NCBI GenBank assembly: GCA_944326585.1
Contig: CALVEN010000002.1
Location: 1 to 64,000, forward strand
Reading direction: 5' to 3'
Source of the DNA: Candidatus Gastranaerophilales bacterium
GTDB lineage: Bacteria; Cyanobacteriota; Vampirovibrionia; Gastranaerophilales; Gastranaerophilaceae
Length of the DNA: 64,000 nt
The translations under genes and the position numbers were made by a program. Positions 24,453-33,773 of this stretch are shown here, in pieces. Positions within the stretch are counted from its first letter, which is position 1. Every line of letters starts with the position of its first letter. The notes beneath the pieces were generated by a model, which saw only the letters and a program-made list of their open reading frames with translations, was not told the origin of the DNA and made no database searches.

Positions 24453-26251
24453 GAATATTCAAACTAACGATTATATTAATAACATTACTTTTTACGTCAA
24501 AAGCATTCGCTGATGATACAATATATAATCCCGTAAAATTTGCGCGCAATGAGGTTATATTCTCAAATTCACAAATACCTGTAAGCGTAACCGACCCCAC
24601 GCCAAAAAACAACGCTTCAGGAAGCATTTTCCCGGGCGGTCGAGGATCAAACCAGCTTGTAATATATACACCGGCATTCGGAGATCGTACAAATACAAAT
24701 GAATACGGTACGGAAGCAATAGTGCAAAAAAATATCGTCACCATGATAAGCGGCGCAAACTCATTTATTCCGATTGACGGCGTTGTAATAAGCGGACACG
24801 GCAAAGCAAAAAATTGGATGAATCAAAATATTACGGTAGGGACAAAAGTTTATATAGATAAAAATATCTTAAATGTATACACGACCTCCGAAAGTTATAT
24901 GTTTGAGGCTGAAAACAAAATCTCCGAGGCAAAAGACATGGCGGATTATTATAAAGGTAAAACCGCATACTACAATCCTAAGCTTACAAATAAACATATA
25001 GCAGAGGCTGAAAATTATCTTAAAAAAGCAAAAAAAGACACGGATGATCAGGAACACGTAAAAAAATATTCAAAACTTGCCGTTGAAAAGGCAAACGACG
25101 CGATTATATCGTCATTGCCTTTTATGCCGGATGAACTGAAAGGAGTCTGGATAAGACCTACAGAAACCTCCGAATCTCAAATTATATCCACCCTGAATAA
25201 AATGAAAGATATTGGCATAGACAGCGTATTTTTGGAAACCTTTTACCACGGCAAAACTATTTTTCCGAGCCAGACAATGAAAGATTACGGATTTATTATC
25301 CAAAACGAACAATTCAACAAATTTGATCCGCTTAAAATCTGGATAAAAGAAGCACACAAGAGAGATATAAAAATCCACATATGGTTTCAATCTTTTTACG
25401 TGGGTAATATTCCGCCTTCAAACAACAGCATACTTGCGGTACATCCGGAATGGGGCAACAAAATAAAATCCGACTACCTGTCAAAAGGTCCTACCTGTTC
25501 AAAATCCGAACATAACGGGTATTTTTTGGATCCTGCAAACCCTGCCGTTCAAGATTTTTTGATAAAACTGTTAACCGAAATAATAACAGTATACTGTCCT
25601 GACGGAATAAATTTGGATTACATCAGATACCCTCAGTCAGTTTCAAAATACGAAACCGGAAGCTGGGGATATACCGAATTTGCAAGAAAAGATTTTAAAG
25701 ATATGTATAAAAAAGATCCGGTAGATATAAAAGGCAGTGATAATTTATGGAAAGATTGGGAAAATTACCGCAGGGAAAAAATAACAAACTTTGTTGCAAA
25801 GGCGGGTACACTCGGACGACAGAATAAAGTTTTCATAAGCACCGTAATTTTTCCGGATCTTGAAAGCGCGCTTAACACAAAACAGCAGGATTGGAGAACC
25901 TGGTCAAAAAGAGATTTTGTAGACGGATTTACACCGCTATTTTTAACCTACGATCCAAAAACGGTTTCTTCAATGATGAATGACGTTATGAAAATTAAAG
26001 GCGGCAAAACAAATATTTATGCGGGTATTTTTGTAACCTTTATGGGCGGCTCAAAAGAAGACTTGATAAGACAAATTCACGAAACCAGAAAACTAAAATC
26101 CAATGGCGTAATTCTCTTTGACTACGCACATACAAAAGGAGTTTATGCAGAAACACTATCCGACGGCGCATTCAAACCAGTAAAACAATCTCAAACAAAA
26201 CACCCCAAACAAAAGAAAAAATGGTTTCAATTTTTCAAAAAACAAAAATAA
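24449..26251 (+). CDS. GHL10-type (family 10-like, DUF187) secreted glycoside hydrolase
   Basis: 600 residues. Signal peptide about 1-21 (LLFTSKAFA-D). Residues about 25-140 form a beta-rich domain, about 150-215 a charged helical linker, and about 229-570 the TIM-barrel domain: KGVWIRPTETSESQI, DSVFLETFYHGKT, FDPLKIWIKEAHKRDIKIHIWFQ, HPEW, GYFLDPANPAVQDF, CPDGINLDYIRYP. These are hallmarks of the Glyco_hydro_10-like family, common in cyanobacteria and gut bacteria; a related enzyme acts on peptidoglycan-type glycans. Asp/Glu in NLDYIRYP and the FLET strand are candidate catalytic acids. A basic C-terminal tail (HPKQKKKW) ends the protein. Confidence 0.85.
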   Translation: MRIFKLTIILITLLFTSKAFADDTIYNPVKFARNEVIFSNSQIPVSVTDPTPKNNASGSIFPGGRGSNQLVIYTPAFGDRTNTNEYGTEAIVQKNIVTMISGANSFIPIDGVVISGHGKAKNWMNQNITVGTKVYIDKNILNVYTTSESYMFEAENKISEAKDMADYYKGKTAYYNPKLTNKHIAEAENYLKKAKKDTDDQEHVKKYSKLAVEKANDAIISSLPFMPDELKGVWIRPTETSESQIISTLNKMKDIGIDSVFLETFYHGKTIFPSQTMKDYGFIIQNEQFNKFDPLKIWIKEAHKRDIKIHIWFQSFYVGNIPPSNNSILAVHPEWGNKIKSDYLSKGPTCSKSEHNGYFLDPANPAVQDFLIKLLTEIITVYCPDGINLDYIRYPQSVSKYETGSWGYTEFARKDFKDMYKKDPVDIKGSDNLWKDWENYRREKITNFVAKAGTLGRQNKVFISTVIFPDLESALNTKQQDWRTWSKRDFVDGFTPLFLTYDPKTVSSMMNDVMKIKGGKTNIYAGIFVTFMGGSKEDLIRQIHETRKLKSNGVILFDYAHTKGVYAETLSDGAFKPVKQSQTKHPKQKKKWFQFFKKQK

Positions 26252-26278
26252 TTTCCATGTTATAATTCCCTTGTTGGA

Positions 26279-28669
26279 ATGCTAAGAGAATATATAAATT
26301 CAACATTACAAAGCAAAAATGCCGTAATGTTTATAACGTCATTTATGTTTATGGCAGGTATACTGTCATATTTTAACAACTGCGAAATTACGGCTGCCGC
26401 GATTTTTACAATAATCGGCGTAATTTTAATATTACAAAGAAAATTATCCGTGAAATATGTAATCTTTTGGATAATAATTTTTTATTTTGGATTTTTTAAT
26501 TCATATTTCCGAATAAACACAAGCGACGGATTATATGATATTGCGCCTCTGGACACGAACATTGAAGGACAAATTGTATCAATACCGAATACAACGGATG
26601 ATAAAACAAAATTTTTCTTTGAAGTAAATAAAGCAGACGGCGCAGGACTCAAGGCAAAAACCTATGTTACATTATACCGGAATTCAAAAACACAAGAGTT
26701 AGACATCGGAGATTACCTGTCAATTGACGCAAAAGTAAGACGTCCTTTCAAAGCAGGCAACCCGTCACAATTTGATTACGGGAGATACCTGCAGAATTTT
26801 AACGCCTTTACAACAGTCTATGCAGATTACACGGACTGTACCGTATTAAGCGGAGAAATGACACTTCATTGGAAATTTTTAAGAAAATTAAATGAAGTCA
26901 GAAACGGAATATTAAAAAGCCATTCCAAATATCTGCAGTCACCGAATTTAGAAATTCTGGGCGGAGTTGTATTCGGCGACGATGCAGTAGCTCCGCCGGA
27001 TTATATCAAAACCAATTTTATCAATTCAGGATTATTGCATATACTTGCGGCATCAGGTATGAACGTTGCATTTATTTTCGGATTCTGGTTTTTCATAATG
27101 AGATTTTTCAGAGTGCCTTATAAAATAAATGTAACCGGCGGAATGGTTATGGTAATACTCTATACTCTCATGACTGGACTTGGAGCATCAGTTTTACGTG
27201 CGGCATTAATGCTGTTGTTTATCCAGATAGGAAAACTTATTGACAGAGATGCACACAGTGTAGCACTATTATCTTTTGTTGCATTTTTAATGCTAATATA
27301 TAATCCGTCATACATAAACGATGTCGGATTTCAGTTATCATTCATTGTAACATTCGGACTTTTAACAACCGGTATGGTTGTATTTGAAAAATTCAAAGAC
27401 ATACAGCTTCCCGAATGGATAAAAGGCGGAATTCTAATCCCGATTATTGCACAAATCTGGGTAGCACCGTTACAGATGTTTTATTTTAACACTTTCAGCA
27501 CTTACTCAATTTTAGCGAATATACTGACAGTACCTTTTTTGAGCGTAATAAGTTTCGGCGGATTTGTAAGCTCAATACTTGCCGCAATAAAACCGGTAGC
27601 GGATTTTATTTGTATGATTTTTGACTTTGTTTTAAAATACGCATTGGATATAATCGTTGCAATCTCAAATTATTTTGCATCCCTGCCGAATTCAATTATT
27701 AACACAACACATCCGAATATTGTACAAATTCTGATTTTCTACGGAATAATACTACTGATTACGATTTTAATGAAAAAAGGCTTTAACAAAAGACTTTTTG
27801 CTGTAATTATGACAGCAATTACAATACTTTTGCTTTCTACGATAAACATTCCGAACCGTAATCTTGAGATTATAACATTTGATGTCGGTAATGCCGATGC
27901 GTTTCTCATAAAAACTCCTGACAACAAATATTTTATAATTGACACTGCCAAAATGAGTTATAAAAGTTCCTCTTCAACCGCAAAACTTGTAATTGCAAAA
28001 TACTTAAAAGACAGAGGCATAAAAAATATTGAAGGAATGATTTTAACCCATTTTGACGTAGACCATGCAGGCGGTGCGGCAGATTTAATTGAAGCACTAA
28101 ATATCAAAACGATTTACGTAAATTCCTTAAAGCGAGACTCTTATACCGTTATCAAAATTTTTGATGCGATTGATAAATATAAAATAAACACCTCACTTGC
28201 AGAAAACAACAATATTATTTACAAAGAACCTGATTTAAAAATCAAAACATTTATAGCAAATATACAGGAAAGCGATAATGAAAATTCAATAATAACACTT
28301 TTGAGCTACAAAGATTTTGACATGCTGTTTATGGGCGATGCCGGCGTGATTGCTTTTGATAAAATTAAGAATGAACTTCCGCAAAATATTGAAGTTTTAA
28401 AAGTCGGACACCACGGCGGCAAAAACGTAGTCAATAAACCAATGCTTGATTATCTCAAAAACAGCATCTCAATAATTTCAACCGGTCCGAATAATTTCGG
28501 ACACCCGAACAGAACCACTCTTGACATTTTGCGTCATACCGGAACCTACAGAACCGACTATAACAATTCCATTAAAATCACAACGGACGGCAAAATATAC
28601 CAATTAAACACCTTTAATCGGACAAAAAAGAAATACCTTAAAACAGAAGAATTGACCTCGGTCAACTGA
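26279..28669 (+). CDS. comEC: ComEC/Rec2 DNA-uptake channel
   Basis: 796 residues, full length. N-terminal TM helices and DUF4131 region (about 1-190), competence membrane domain (about 225-510: GGVVFGDDA, LLHILAASGMNVAFIFG, GASVLRAALMLLF, NDVGFQLSFIVTFGLL), then a C-terminal metallo-beta-lactamase-like domain (about 530-770: FDVGNADAFLIKTPD, THFDVDHAGGA, LFMGDAG, VGHHGGKN). It carries transforming ssDNA through the inner membrane; the MBL domain may be the nuclease degrading the other strand. TATAAT lies 12 nt before the ATG. Its stop overlaps the convergent rmuC stop by 8 bp. No other com gene is in the window. Confidence 0.95.
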   Translation: MLREYINSTLQSKNAVMFITSFMFMAGILSYFNNCEITAAAIFTIIGVILILQRKLSVKYVIFWIIIFYFGFFNSYFRINTSDGLYDIAPLDTNIEGQIVSIPNTTDDKTKFFFEVNKADGAGLKAKTYVTLYRNSKTQELDIGDYLSIDAKVRRPFKAGNPSQFDYGRYLQNFNAFTTVYADYTDCTVLSGEMTLHWKFLRKLNEVRNGILKSHSKYLQSPNLEILGGVVFGDDAVAPPDYIKTNFINSGLLHILAASGMNVAFIFGFWFFIMRFFRVPYKINVTGGMVMVILYTLMTGLGASVLRAALMLLFIQIGKLIDRDAHSVALLSFVAFLMLIYNPSYINDVGFQLSFIVTFGLLTTGMVVFEKFKDIQLPEWIKGGILIPIIAQIWVAPLQMFYFNTFSTYSILANILTVPFLSVISFGGFVSSILAAIKPVADFICMIFDFVLKYALDIIVAISNYFASLPNSIINTTHPNIVQILIFYGIILLITILMKKGFNKRLFAVIMTAITILLLSTINIPNRNLEIITFDVGNADAFLIKTPDNKYFIIDTAKMSYKSSSSTAKLVIAKYLKDRGIKNIEGMILTHFDVDHAGGAADLIEALNIKTIYVNSLKRDSYTVIKIFDAIDKYKINTSLAENNNIIYKEPDLKIKTFIANIQESDNENSIITLLSYKDFDMLFMGDAGVIAFDKIKNELPQNIEVLKVGHHGGKNVVNKPMLDYLKNSISIISTGPNNFGHPNRTTLDILRHTGTYRTDYNNSIKITTDGKIYQLNTFNRTKKKYLKTEELTSVN

Positions 28670-29699
28670 TTTCTTCCGGAATTTCCGGCATATTTTTTGA
28701 CCCTTTTACGCCGAGTTCTTCAATCCTATTCAGTTGATTAATTATGTTGTCCTTGCCGGTAAGTTTGGTGACTGCCGCATTATAAGCATTTTTTATCTTA
28801 CTCAAATCGCCGAGCAAATCAGAAAATTTATCAATCATACGTGAACAAATTCTTGAAATTTCAAGCGCATTTTTATTCTGCCTGTCAACGATATGGAATG
28901 AATTAATAATTTTCAAAGCAGCAAGCAAAGTAGAAGGCGATACAGGCATTACCTTATTTTTCCAGGCAAAATCCCACAGAGCGCAATCCTCACAAAACAG
29001 CATTGCATAACAGCTTTCAATAGGAATAAACATTAAAACGTAATCCGGTGATCTGTCATCGGATGAATAATCCCGTTTCGCAAGACCTGCAATGTGAGCT
29101 TTTGTAGATTCAATAAACTGCTTAAGATGAACGTCTTTCTCATATTCATTATCCGAATTTACGTAACCTTCGAATGATGCAAAAGAAGTTTTGGAATCAA
29201 TATAAATACACCTGTTATCAGGCAGAAAAACTGTTGCATCCGGCCTGCCCTCAGAGGATCCGGCCTGAATTTTATATTCTTCATCCTTTCTTAAGCCCGA
29301 CGCTTCCAGAACTCTTTCAAGGACGATTTCGCCCCACTTGCCGGAAGTACGGTTGTCGGACTTCATAACATTTACAAGCGCGTTTGCATCCATTGAAATC
29401 TTTTTACCCGTTTCAAGAAAATTTTTGATATTCAAATCAAATATTGTAAAATTTTCTTTTTCCTGTTTAAAATTATCTTCAGTTCTCTTTTCAAAATCCT
29501 CAATGCGTTCTTTAAAAAGTTTAAAAAATTCGTCCAGACGTTCACGATTTTGTGCTGATAACTCAACGGAATTTTCTTTAAAAATTTTATTTGCAAGATT
29601 TTCAAACTCTGCTCTTGTATTTTTCTGTGCGGTAAAAAACGGGATAAAAACACATACTGCGCCAAAAACAAATCCCCCTATAAAAATTAATATATCCAT
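28662..29699 (-). CDS. rmuC: DNA recombination protein RmuC
   Basis: About 345 residues from ATG 29699 (AAGGAG 6 nt upstream). One N-terminal TM helix (ILIFIGGFVFGAVCVFIPFF), a coiled coil (about 25-105), then the PD-(D/E)XK-like domain: SGKWGEIVLERVLEASGLR (about 120-138), PDATVFLPDNRCIYIDSKTSF (about 160-180, putative nuclease residues D and D-x-K), VLMFIPIE and ALWDFAWKNKVMPVSPSTLLA. RmuC proteins limit inversions between short inverted repeats in E. coli. Convergent with comEC. Confidence 0.93.
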   Translation of the reverse strand: MDILIFIGGFVFGAVCVFIPFFTAQKNTRAEFENLANKIFKENSVELSAQNRERLDEFFKLFKERIEDFEKRTEDNFKQEKENFTIFDLNIKNFLETGKKISMDANALVNVMKSDNRTSGKWGEIVLERVLEASGLRKDEEYKIQAGSSEGRPDATVFLPDNRCIYIDSKTSFASFEGYVNSDNEYEKDVHLKQFIESTKAHIAGLAKRDYSSDDRSPDYVLMFIPIESCYAMLFCEDCALWDFAWKNKVMPVSPSTLLAALKIINSFHIVDRQNKNALEISRICSRMIDKFSDLLGDLSKIKNAYNAAVTKLTGKDNIINQLNRIEELGVKGSKNMPEIPEEIS

Positions 29700-29775
29700 T
29701 ACACTCTCCTTAATCCGAATTATACCACAATTGTTGTATATCAAAAAATGTAACTAAAAAATATTTACAAAAAAA

Positions 29776-29813
29776 TCAACCATGCCGCCAATCATGGTCT
29801 AGAGCATGGTTGA
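29776..29813. repeat. 10-bp perfect inverted repeat upstream of the response regulator
   Basis: TCAACCATGC (29776-29785) and GCATGGTTGA (29804-29813), with CATGGT again in the 18-nt loop. It lies about 145 nt before the response regulator ATG, in a 200-nt divergent region. No T-run follows, so it is more likely an operator or mRNA structure than a terminator. Confidence 0.6.
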
Positions 29814-29956
29814 GGCAAATTATCAATCCAAAGATGTACGCCAAATTCTCAAACCGCCATGACTACAATATCAATCGGGTCATGGATGAATACCCCCTCT
29901 AAAAATAGTAGTATGTAAAGTGTAGTTAAGGTTACAAAAAATAAAGGGGAGATAAA

Positions 29957-30655
29957 ATGAGAGAGTTTAGAGGGAAATTAAGAGTTCTGTTAATTGATGA
30001 TAATGCAGATCATTTAAGAGGCGTTAAAGAATTAATCACTCTTGAAAGCAGTTATGACGTAGTCGGCGCAACAACAAGCGCAAATATCGGCATCAACCTT
30101 ATTAAAAAATATCATCCGGATGTTGTTTTGATGGACATCAATATGCCTGAAAAAGACGGTCTTCAAGCAATACAGGAAATCGAAAGATTAGGGCTTGATA
30201 CAAGAGTAATTGCCTTGAGCGGCTATGATGATTCCGATTTAATTTTCCGCGCAATGAAACTCGGAGCAAAAGGTTATATTTTAAAGACTATGGCGTCAGC
30301 ACAATTAATTTATGCAATAGATGAAGTTGCAGCAGGCAAGATTTATCTTCCTTCAGCACTTTCTTCAAGATTCTTCGAATACTTCCAGAATTCTTACAAA
30401 GAAGAAGCATCAGCAAGCGATTCGGAAAATCTTCTCACATACCTGACAGCACGCGAAGAAGAAGTTCTTGATCTTTTAACTCAGGGTAATAACTACAAGG
30501 GTATTGCAGGAAAATTATTTATATCGGAAACTACTGTTAAAACACACGTTAACAATATTTTCCAAAAATTACAGGTAAACGACAGAACACAAGCTGTATT
30601 ATACGCATTGAACAACGGCTTTGCTAACAAAAGACGTGTAAAAATGGCAGTATAA
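29957..30655 (+). CDS. NarL/FixJ-family response regulator
   Basis: 232 residues. Receiver domain about 8-128: acidic pair D14-D15, phospho-acceptor D60 in VVLMDINMP, switch Ser in VIALSGY, Lys114 in GYILKTM. LuxR-type HTH about 160-225 (LTAREEEVLDLLTQGNNYKGIAGKLFISETTVKTHVNNIFQKL in pieces). SD AAAGGGGAG 7 nt before the ATG. Followed by a hairpin (30678-30703) and a soluble histidine kinase gene, a likely cognate pair. The divergent region upstream holds a 10-bp inverted repeat that might be an autoregulatory site. Confidence 0.95.
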   Translation: MREFRGKLRVLLIDDNADHLRGVKELITLESSYDVVGATTSANIGINLIKKYHPDVVLMDINMPEKDGLQAIQEIERLGLDTRVIALSGYDDSDLIFRAMKLGAKGYILKTMASAQLIYAIDEVAAGKIYLPSALSSRFFEYFQNSYKEEASASDSENLLTYLTAREEEVLDLLTQGNNYKGIAGKLFISETTVKTHVNNIFQKLQVNDRTQAVLYALNNGFANKRRVKMAV

Positions 30656-30677
30656 AACTTATAAGTAAAGAGGTTAT

Positions 30678-30703
30678 AAAGGTTCAGCTGCGGCTGAACC
30701 TTT
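30678..30703 (+). terminator. Hairpin between response regulator and kinase genes
   Basis: An 11-bp perfect stem AAAGGTTCAGC/GCTGAACCTTT with loop TGCG. The following T-run is weak (TTTATATT), so it may be a leaky terminator or an mRNA-processing hairpin that sets a lower level of kinase than regulator. Confidence 0.65.
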
Positions 30704-30721
30704 ATATTAAGAAAGGTCTGA

Positions 30722-31381
30722 ATGAACGAGACAGATATAATCAAATTACAAACAAGATACGTATCGCATGAAATTCGCAACCACATTTCAATCTGCGAAA
30801 TGTACACGGAAATTTTGAAAAAAAATCTTGAAAAAGACGGCTACAAAAATAATTCCGTTGAAAACGCACTTGAATGTATAAAAAAATCATTAAAAATTAT
30901 CAGCACATCACTTTTGGACTTGAAATCCGTCAATAATTTTGCACCTCAAAACTGCGATTTTAAAACACTTTCAGAAGAAGGAGCAAGACTTTCAGACGCA
31001 TATATTCAGGGCAAAAACATTAAAATAACTTGCTTCATAAAAAACACCGCACAGATTTACGTTGATGAAAACAAATTTTTAGCCTGTGTTGTAAATATAA
31101 TTAAAAATGCCATAGAAGCAATCGATATTAAAGGTGAAATTAACATAATAGGCGAAGTTAAAGATAAATTTGCGCATCTTCGAATTTCCAACAACGGAAA
31201 GATGATATCAAAAGAAAAACAAAAAGAAATTTTTGAAGAAGGATATACAACAAAGCAAACAGGAAGCGGGCTGGGACTGCATATTTGTAAAAGCAATCTG
31301 CAAGCGCAAAATGCCGAATTAAAACTCAATAAATCCACCAAATCCGTCACGGAATTTGAAATCACAATCCCTGTTGTTTGA
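30722..31381 (+). CDS. Soluble sensor histidine kinase, no sensor domain
   Basis: 219 residues, no TM helix or recognisable input domain. H-box at the very N terminus: SHEIRNHISIC with His16 as the phosphate site. N-box NIIKNAIEAID (about 122-132), G1 ISNNGKMIS, F-box region FEEGYTTKQ, G2 GSGLGLHICK. The HExRN order resembles HisKA kinases (usual HELRNPL), with His replacing Pro at the turn. SD AGAAAGG 5 nt before the ATG. It probably relies on a partner protein for sensing and acts on the regulator encoded 66 nt upstream. Confidence 0.88.
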   Translation: MNETDIIKLQTRYVSHEIRNHISICEMYTEILKKNLEKDGYKNNSVENALECIKKSLKIISTSLLDLKSVNNFAPQNCDFKTLSEEGARLSDAYIQGKNIKITCFIKNTAQIYVDENKFLACVVNIIKNAIEAIDIKGEINIIGEVKDKFAHLRISNNGKMISKEKQKEIFEEGYTTKQTGSGLGLHICKSNLQAQNAELKLNKSTKSVTEFEITIPVV

Positions 31382-31432
31382 AATTTAATCTTTTTGTAAT
31401 AAAATAAGATTACCCCTAAAAAAGGAGAGAAC

Positions 31433-31672
31433 ATGGAAAATATTTCTTTACTGGAAGACGGAATGATAATATTATGTATAGGAATGGGCGTTGTATTTTC
31501 CTTCCTTATAATTATGGTCTGGGCAATGAACATCATGTCAGCTGTAATTAAAAAAATAAACAATATTTTTCCTGAAGAAATTCCTGACGAAAACAAATAT
31601 TCAAAGAAAAATAAAATTTCCTCCGACAGTGAAATAGCTCTTGCAATAGCCCTTGCATACTCCCGCAAGTAA
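31433..31672 (+). CDS. OadG-like (Na+-pump decarboxylase gamma chain) small membrane protein
   Basis: 79 residues. One TM helix (about 10-33, IILCIGMGVVFSFLIIMVWAM), a polar linker, and the C-terminal SDSEIALAIALAYSRK, which matches the EIAxAIAxA tail of OadG. In oxaloacetate/methylmalonyl-CoA decarboxylase pumps OadG holds alpha and beta subunits together and binds zinc through a C-terminal His, which I do not see here. No alpha, beta or biotin-carrier gene is adjacent. SD AAAGGAGAG before the ATG. Confidence 0.75.
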   Translation: MENISLLEDGMIILCIGMGVVFSFLIIMVWAMNIMSAVIKKINNIFPEEIPDENKYSKKNKISSDSEIALAIALAYSRK

Positions 31673-31687
31673 ATTATATTTTTGGGT

Positions 31688-31693
31688 TATAAT
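31688..31693 (+). promoter_or_regulatory. -10 box, leaderless start of the GH13 gene
   Basis: TATAAT ends 6 nt before ATG 31700. No Shine-Dalgarno and no good -35 were found. The frame stays open to a TTG at 31682, but the -10 overlaps that extension, so ATG 31700 is the better start. Confidence 0.5.
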
Positions 31694-31699
31694 AAATTT

Positions 31700-33742
31700 A
31701 TGCTGAATGTATCCAAATTTATAGTTCTTTTACTTACGCTTGTATTTTCGTTTAATTATGCGGGCTTATACAATATTGCTTTTTCAAAAGAAGAAATAAC
31801 CGCACAGATTTCGGAACAAATCACCCTGCCTGTAATTCCGATAAAGGCAGAAAAGGAAATAAAATCAGCACTTTCTAAAATATACGGACCACAAAATGTC
31901 GACATAATATATTCTAATATTGAACGTATAGCAGAAGAAACAAAACTCAGCCGTCCGCAAAGCCTGAAGAATGACGATTTACAAAGAACTGACGACTGGT
32001 ATAAAGACGAAGTAATCTATATGTTTTATGCCGACCAATTCGGGGTAAAAAATACAAACACTCCGAATACTTTTAAAGACGACATAAAAATGCTGGATTA
32101 CCTGAAAGATTTAGGGGTTACAACCATATATATTCTGCCTTTTGCAGATTCACCGATGAAAGATTCGGGATTTGACGTAAGAAACCCGAGAGATATCAGA
32201 GCAGATTTAGGCGGGATGAAGGAATTCAAAGAGTTTGTGACAGCCGCAAGGGAAAAAGGCTTCAAAATCAAAGCCGATTTAGTGTTAAATCACTTTTCGG
32301 ATGAACACGTATGGTTTAAAGACGCACAAAACGGCGACCTTGAAAAATTAAATTACTTTGTCGTCACAGAACAAATGCCTGAATATACAACTTACAAAGA
32401 CGAAAAACTCGGTCAGGTTGTGGAATATAAAGAACCCGACGGAAAAATTTCAAAAAGACGGCTTATTTTTCCGGAAATTACGGAAAATCACTACAGAAAA
32501 GTAACAATAAATGATAAAGATTACTATTTATACCACACTTTTTACCCGTTTCAACTTGATATAAACTGGAAAAATCCTCAAGTTTTATACTACAACCTTG
32601 AAACAATAAGCTTCTGGGCGAATCTGGGAATAGATATTTTCAGGATGGATGCAATTCCTTATTTAATAAAAGAGGAAGGAACAAATGCCGAAAATCTCGC
32701 AAACACGCACCGTATAATAAAAATCTTAAGTCTTTATATACAATCCGTTGCACCGCGCTCGGTTATTCAAGCGGAGGCATGCCAGTTTCCGAATAAGATT
32801 CTTCCGTATTTCGGGACGGAACAAAAAATCAAACCGGTAATTAACGGTGAACAAAGGGAGCTGACGAGAACCGATGAAGTTCAAATAGCCTATCATTTTC
32901 CATATATGCCCGCAATCTGGGCGTCGCTTGTTTCAGGCGATAACAGCTATTTCTGGAAAGCATATAAACATACCCCGCAAATCCCGAATTCCGCAGCCTG
33001 GGCAATATTTTTACGTGTACATGATGAATTGACGCTTGAAATGGTAAATTCCAAAACAAGAGAACTTTTATTTGAAGATTTAGCGCCGAAAGGTGCCGGC
33101 TTCAGAAAAGGTTTTGGCGTAAGCGGCAGAATGGCAAGCTTTTTGGATAATAATCCGGACAGAATAGGCATGGCATTTTCGATTCTCCTGTCGCTTCCGG
33201 GAATTCCCATAATCTACTACGGTGATGAAATAGGTATTCAGAACAATTTTGCTAACGCAAAACGCAGTGCGAAACTTCGCGAATATAAACAAATACAGAG
33301 CAAAAATAAAGTCAAACTCCTGAGCTACTTTGACAGCCGTGACATAAACAGAGGTCCGATTACAGAGGAAACCTTTAAAAAAGCCGTCACTCAAAAAGGT
33401 ACATTCAATAACAAAGTTTATGAACGAGTCAAAAAACTCATAACCCTCAGAAAAAATTATCCTGTTATGACTCGCGGCAATTTTACGGAACTAAAAACCG
33501 GCTCGCCGGAAGTTTTTGCCTATATGCGCACACTCGATAATACAAGAGTCGTTGTCATTAATAACCTTTCAAACAAAAGAATAAAAGCAACCGTATATCT
33601 TTCAAATGACGATTTTGGCAAAAAAACAAAAGAAATCTACTTTAATGACCTGTTAACCGATAAAAAAACAAAATCTCAGGTAAAAGAAAAACAAATAACA
33701 GTCCGGCTTAAGCCTTATGACGCGATGTGGCTTAAAATGTAG
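31700..33742 (+). CDS. Exported GH13 alpha-glucan enzyme, TreS-like
   Basis: About 680 residues from ATG 31700. A hydrophobic signal sequence (about 5-28) predicts export. Catalytic (beta/alpha)8 barrel with GH13 regions: KADLVLNHFSDEH (I), GIDIFRMDAIPYL with the nucleophile Asp (II), VIQAEACQ with the acid/base Glu (III), FLRVHDELTLEMV with the transition-state Asp (IV). Region IV and DEVQIAYHFPYMPAIWASL match trehalose synthase (maltose alpha-glucosyltransferase, usual FLRNHDELTLEMV), with Val for Asn. C-terminal beta domain (about 600-680). TreS is normally cytosolic, so an exported version suggests maltose or trehalose conversion or glucan cleavage outside the inner membrane. Confidence 0.85.
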   Translation: MLNVSKFIVLLLTLVFSFNYAGLYNIAFSKEEITAQISEQITLPVIPIKAEKEIKSALSKIYGPQNVDIIYSNIERIAEETKLSRPQSLKNDDLQRTDDWYKDEVIYMFYADQFGVKNTNTPNTFKDDIKMLDYLKDLGVTTIYILPFADSPMKDSGFDVRNPRDIRADLGGMKEFKEFVTAAREKGFKIKADLVLNHFSDEHVWFKDAQNGDLEKLNYFVVTEQMPEYTTYKDEKLGQVVEYKEPDGKISKRRLIFPEITENHYRKVTINDKDYYLYHTFYPFQLDINWKNPQVLYYNLETISFWANLGIDIFRMDAIPYLIKEEGTNAENLANTHRIIKILSLYIQSVAPRSVIQAEACQFPNKILPYFGTEQKIKPVINGEQRELTRTDEVQIAYHFPYMPAIWASLVSGDNSYFWKAYKHTPQIPNSAAWAIFLRVHDELTLEMVNSKTRELLFEDLAPKGAGFRKGFGVSGRMASFLDNNPDRIGMAFSILLSLPGIPIIYYGDEIGIQNNFANAKRSAKLREYKQIQSKNKVKLLSYFDSRDINRGPITEETFKKAVTQKGTFNNKVYERVKKLITLRKNYPVMTRGNFTELKTGSPEVFAYMRTLDNTRVVVINNLSNKRIKATVYLSNDDFGKKTKEIYFNDLLTDKKTKSQVKEKQITVRLKPYDAMWLKM

Positions 33743-33761
33743 ATTATAAAAAATTTTGTTT

Positions 33762-33767
33762 TATAAT
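33762..33767 (+). promoter_or_regulatory. -10 box, leaderless start of the C_GCAxxG gene
   Basis: TATAAT ends 6 nt before ATG 33774; no Shine-Dalgarno. The frame runs back to a TTG at 33756, but the -10 overlaps that extension. Confidence 0.5.
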
Positions 33768-33773
33768 TTTAAT

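Noticed and set aside
29745-29956. Riboswitch or attenuator before the response regulator
   Set aside because: A 10-bp inverted repeat is present but no known riboswitch core or T-run terminator could be recognised.
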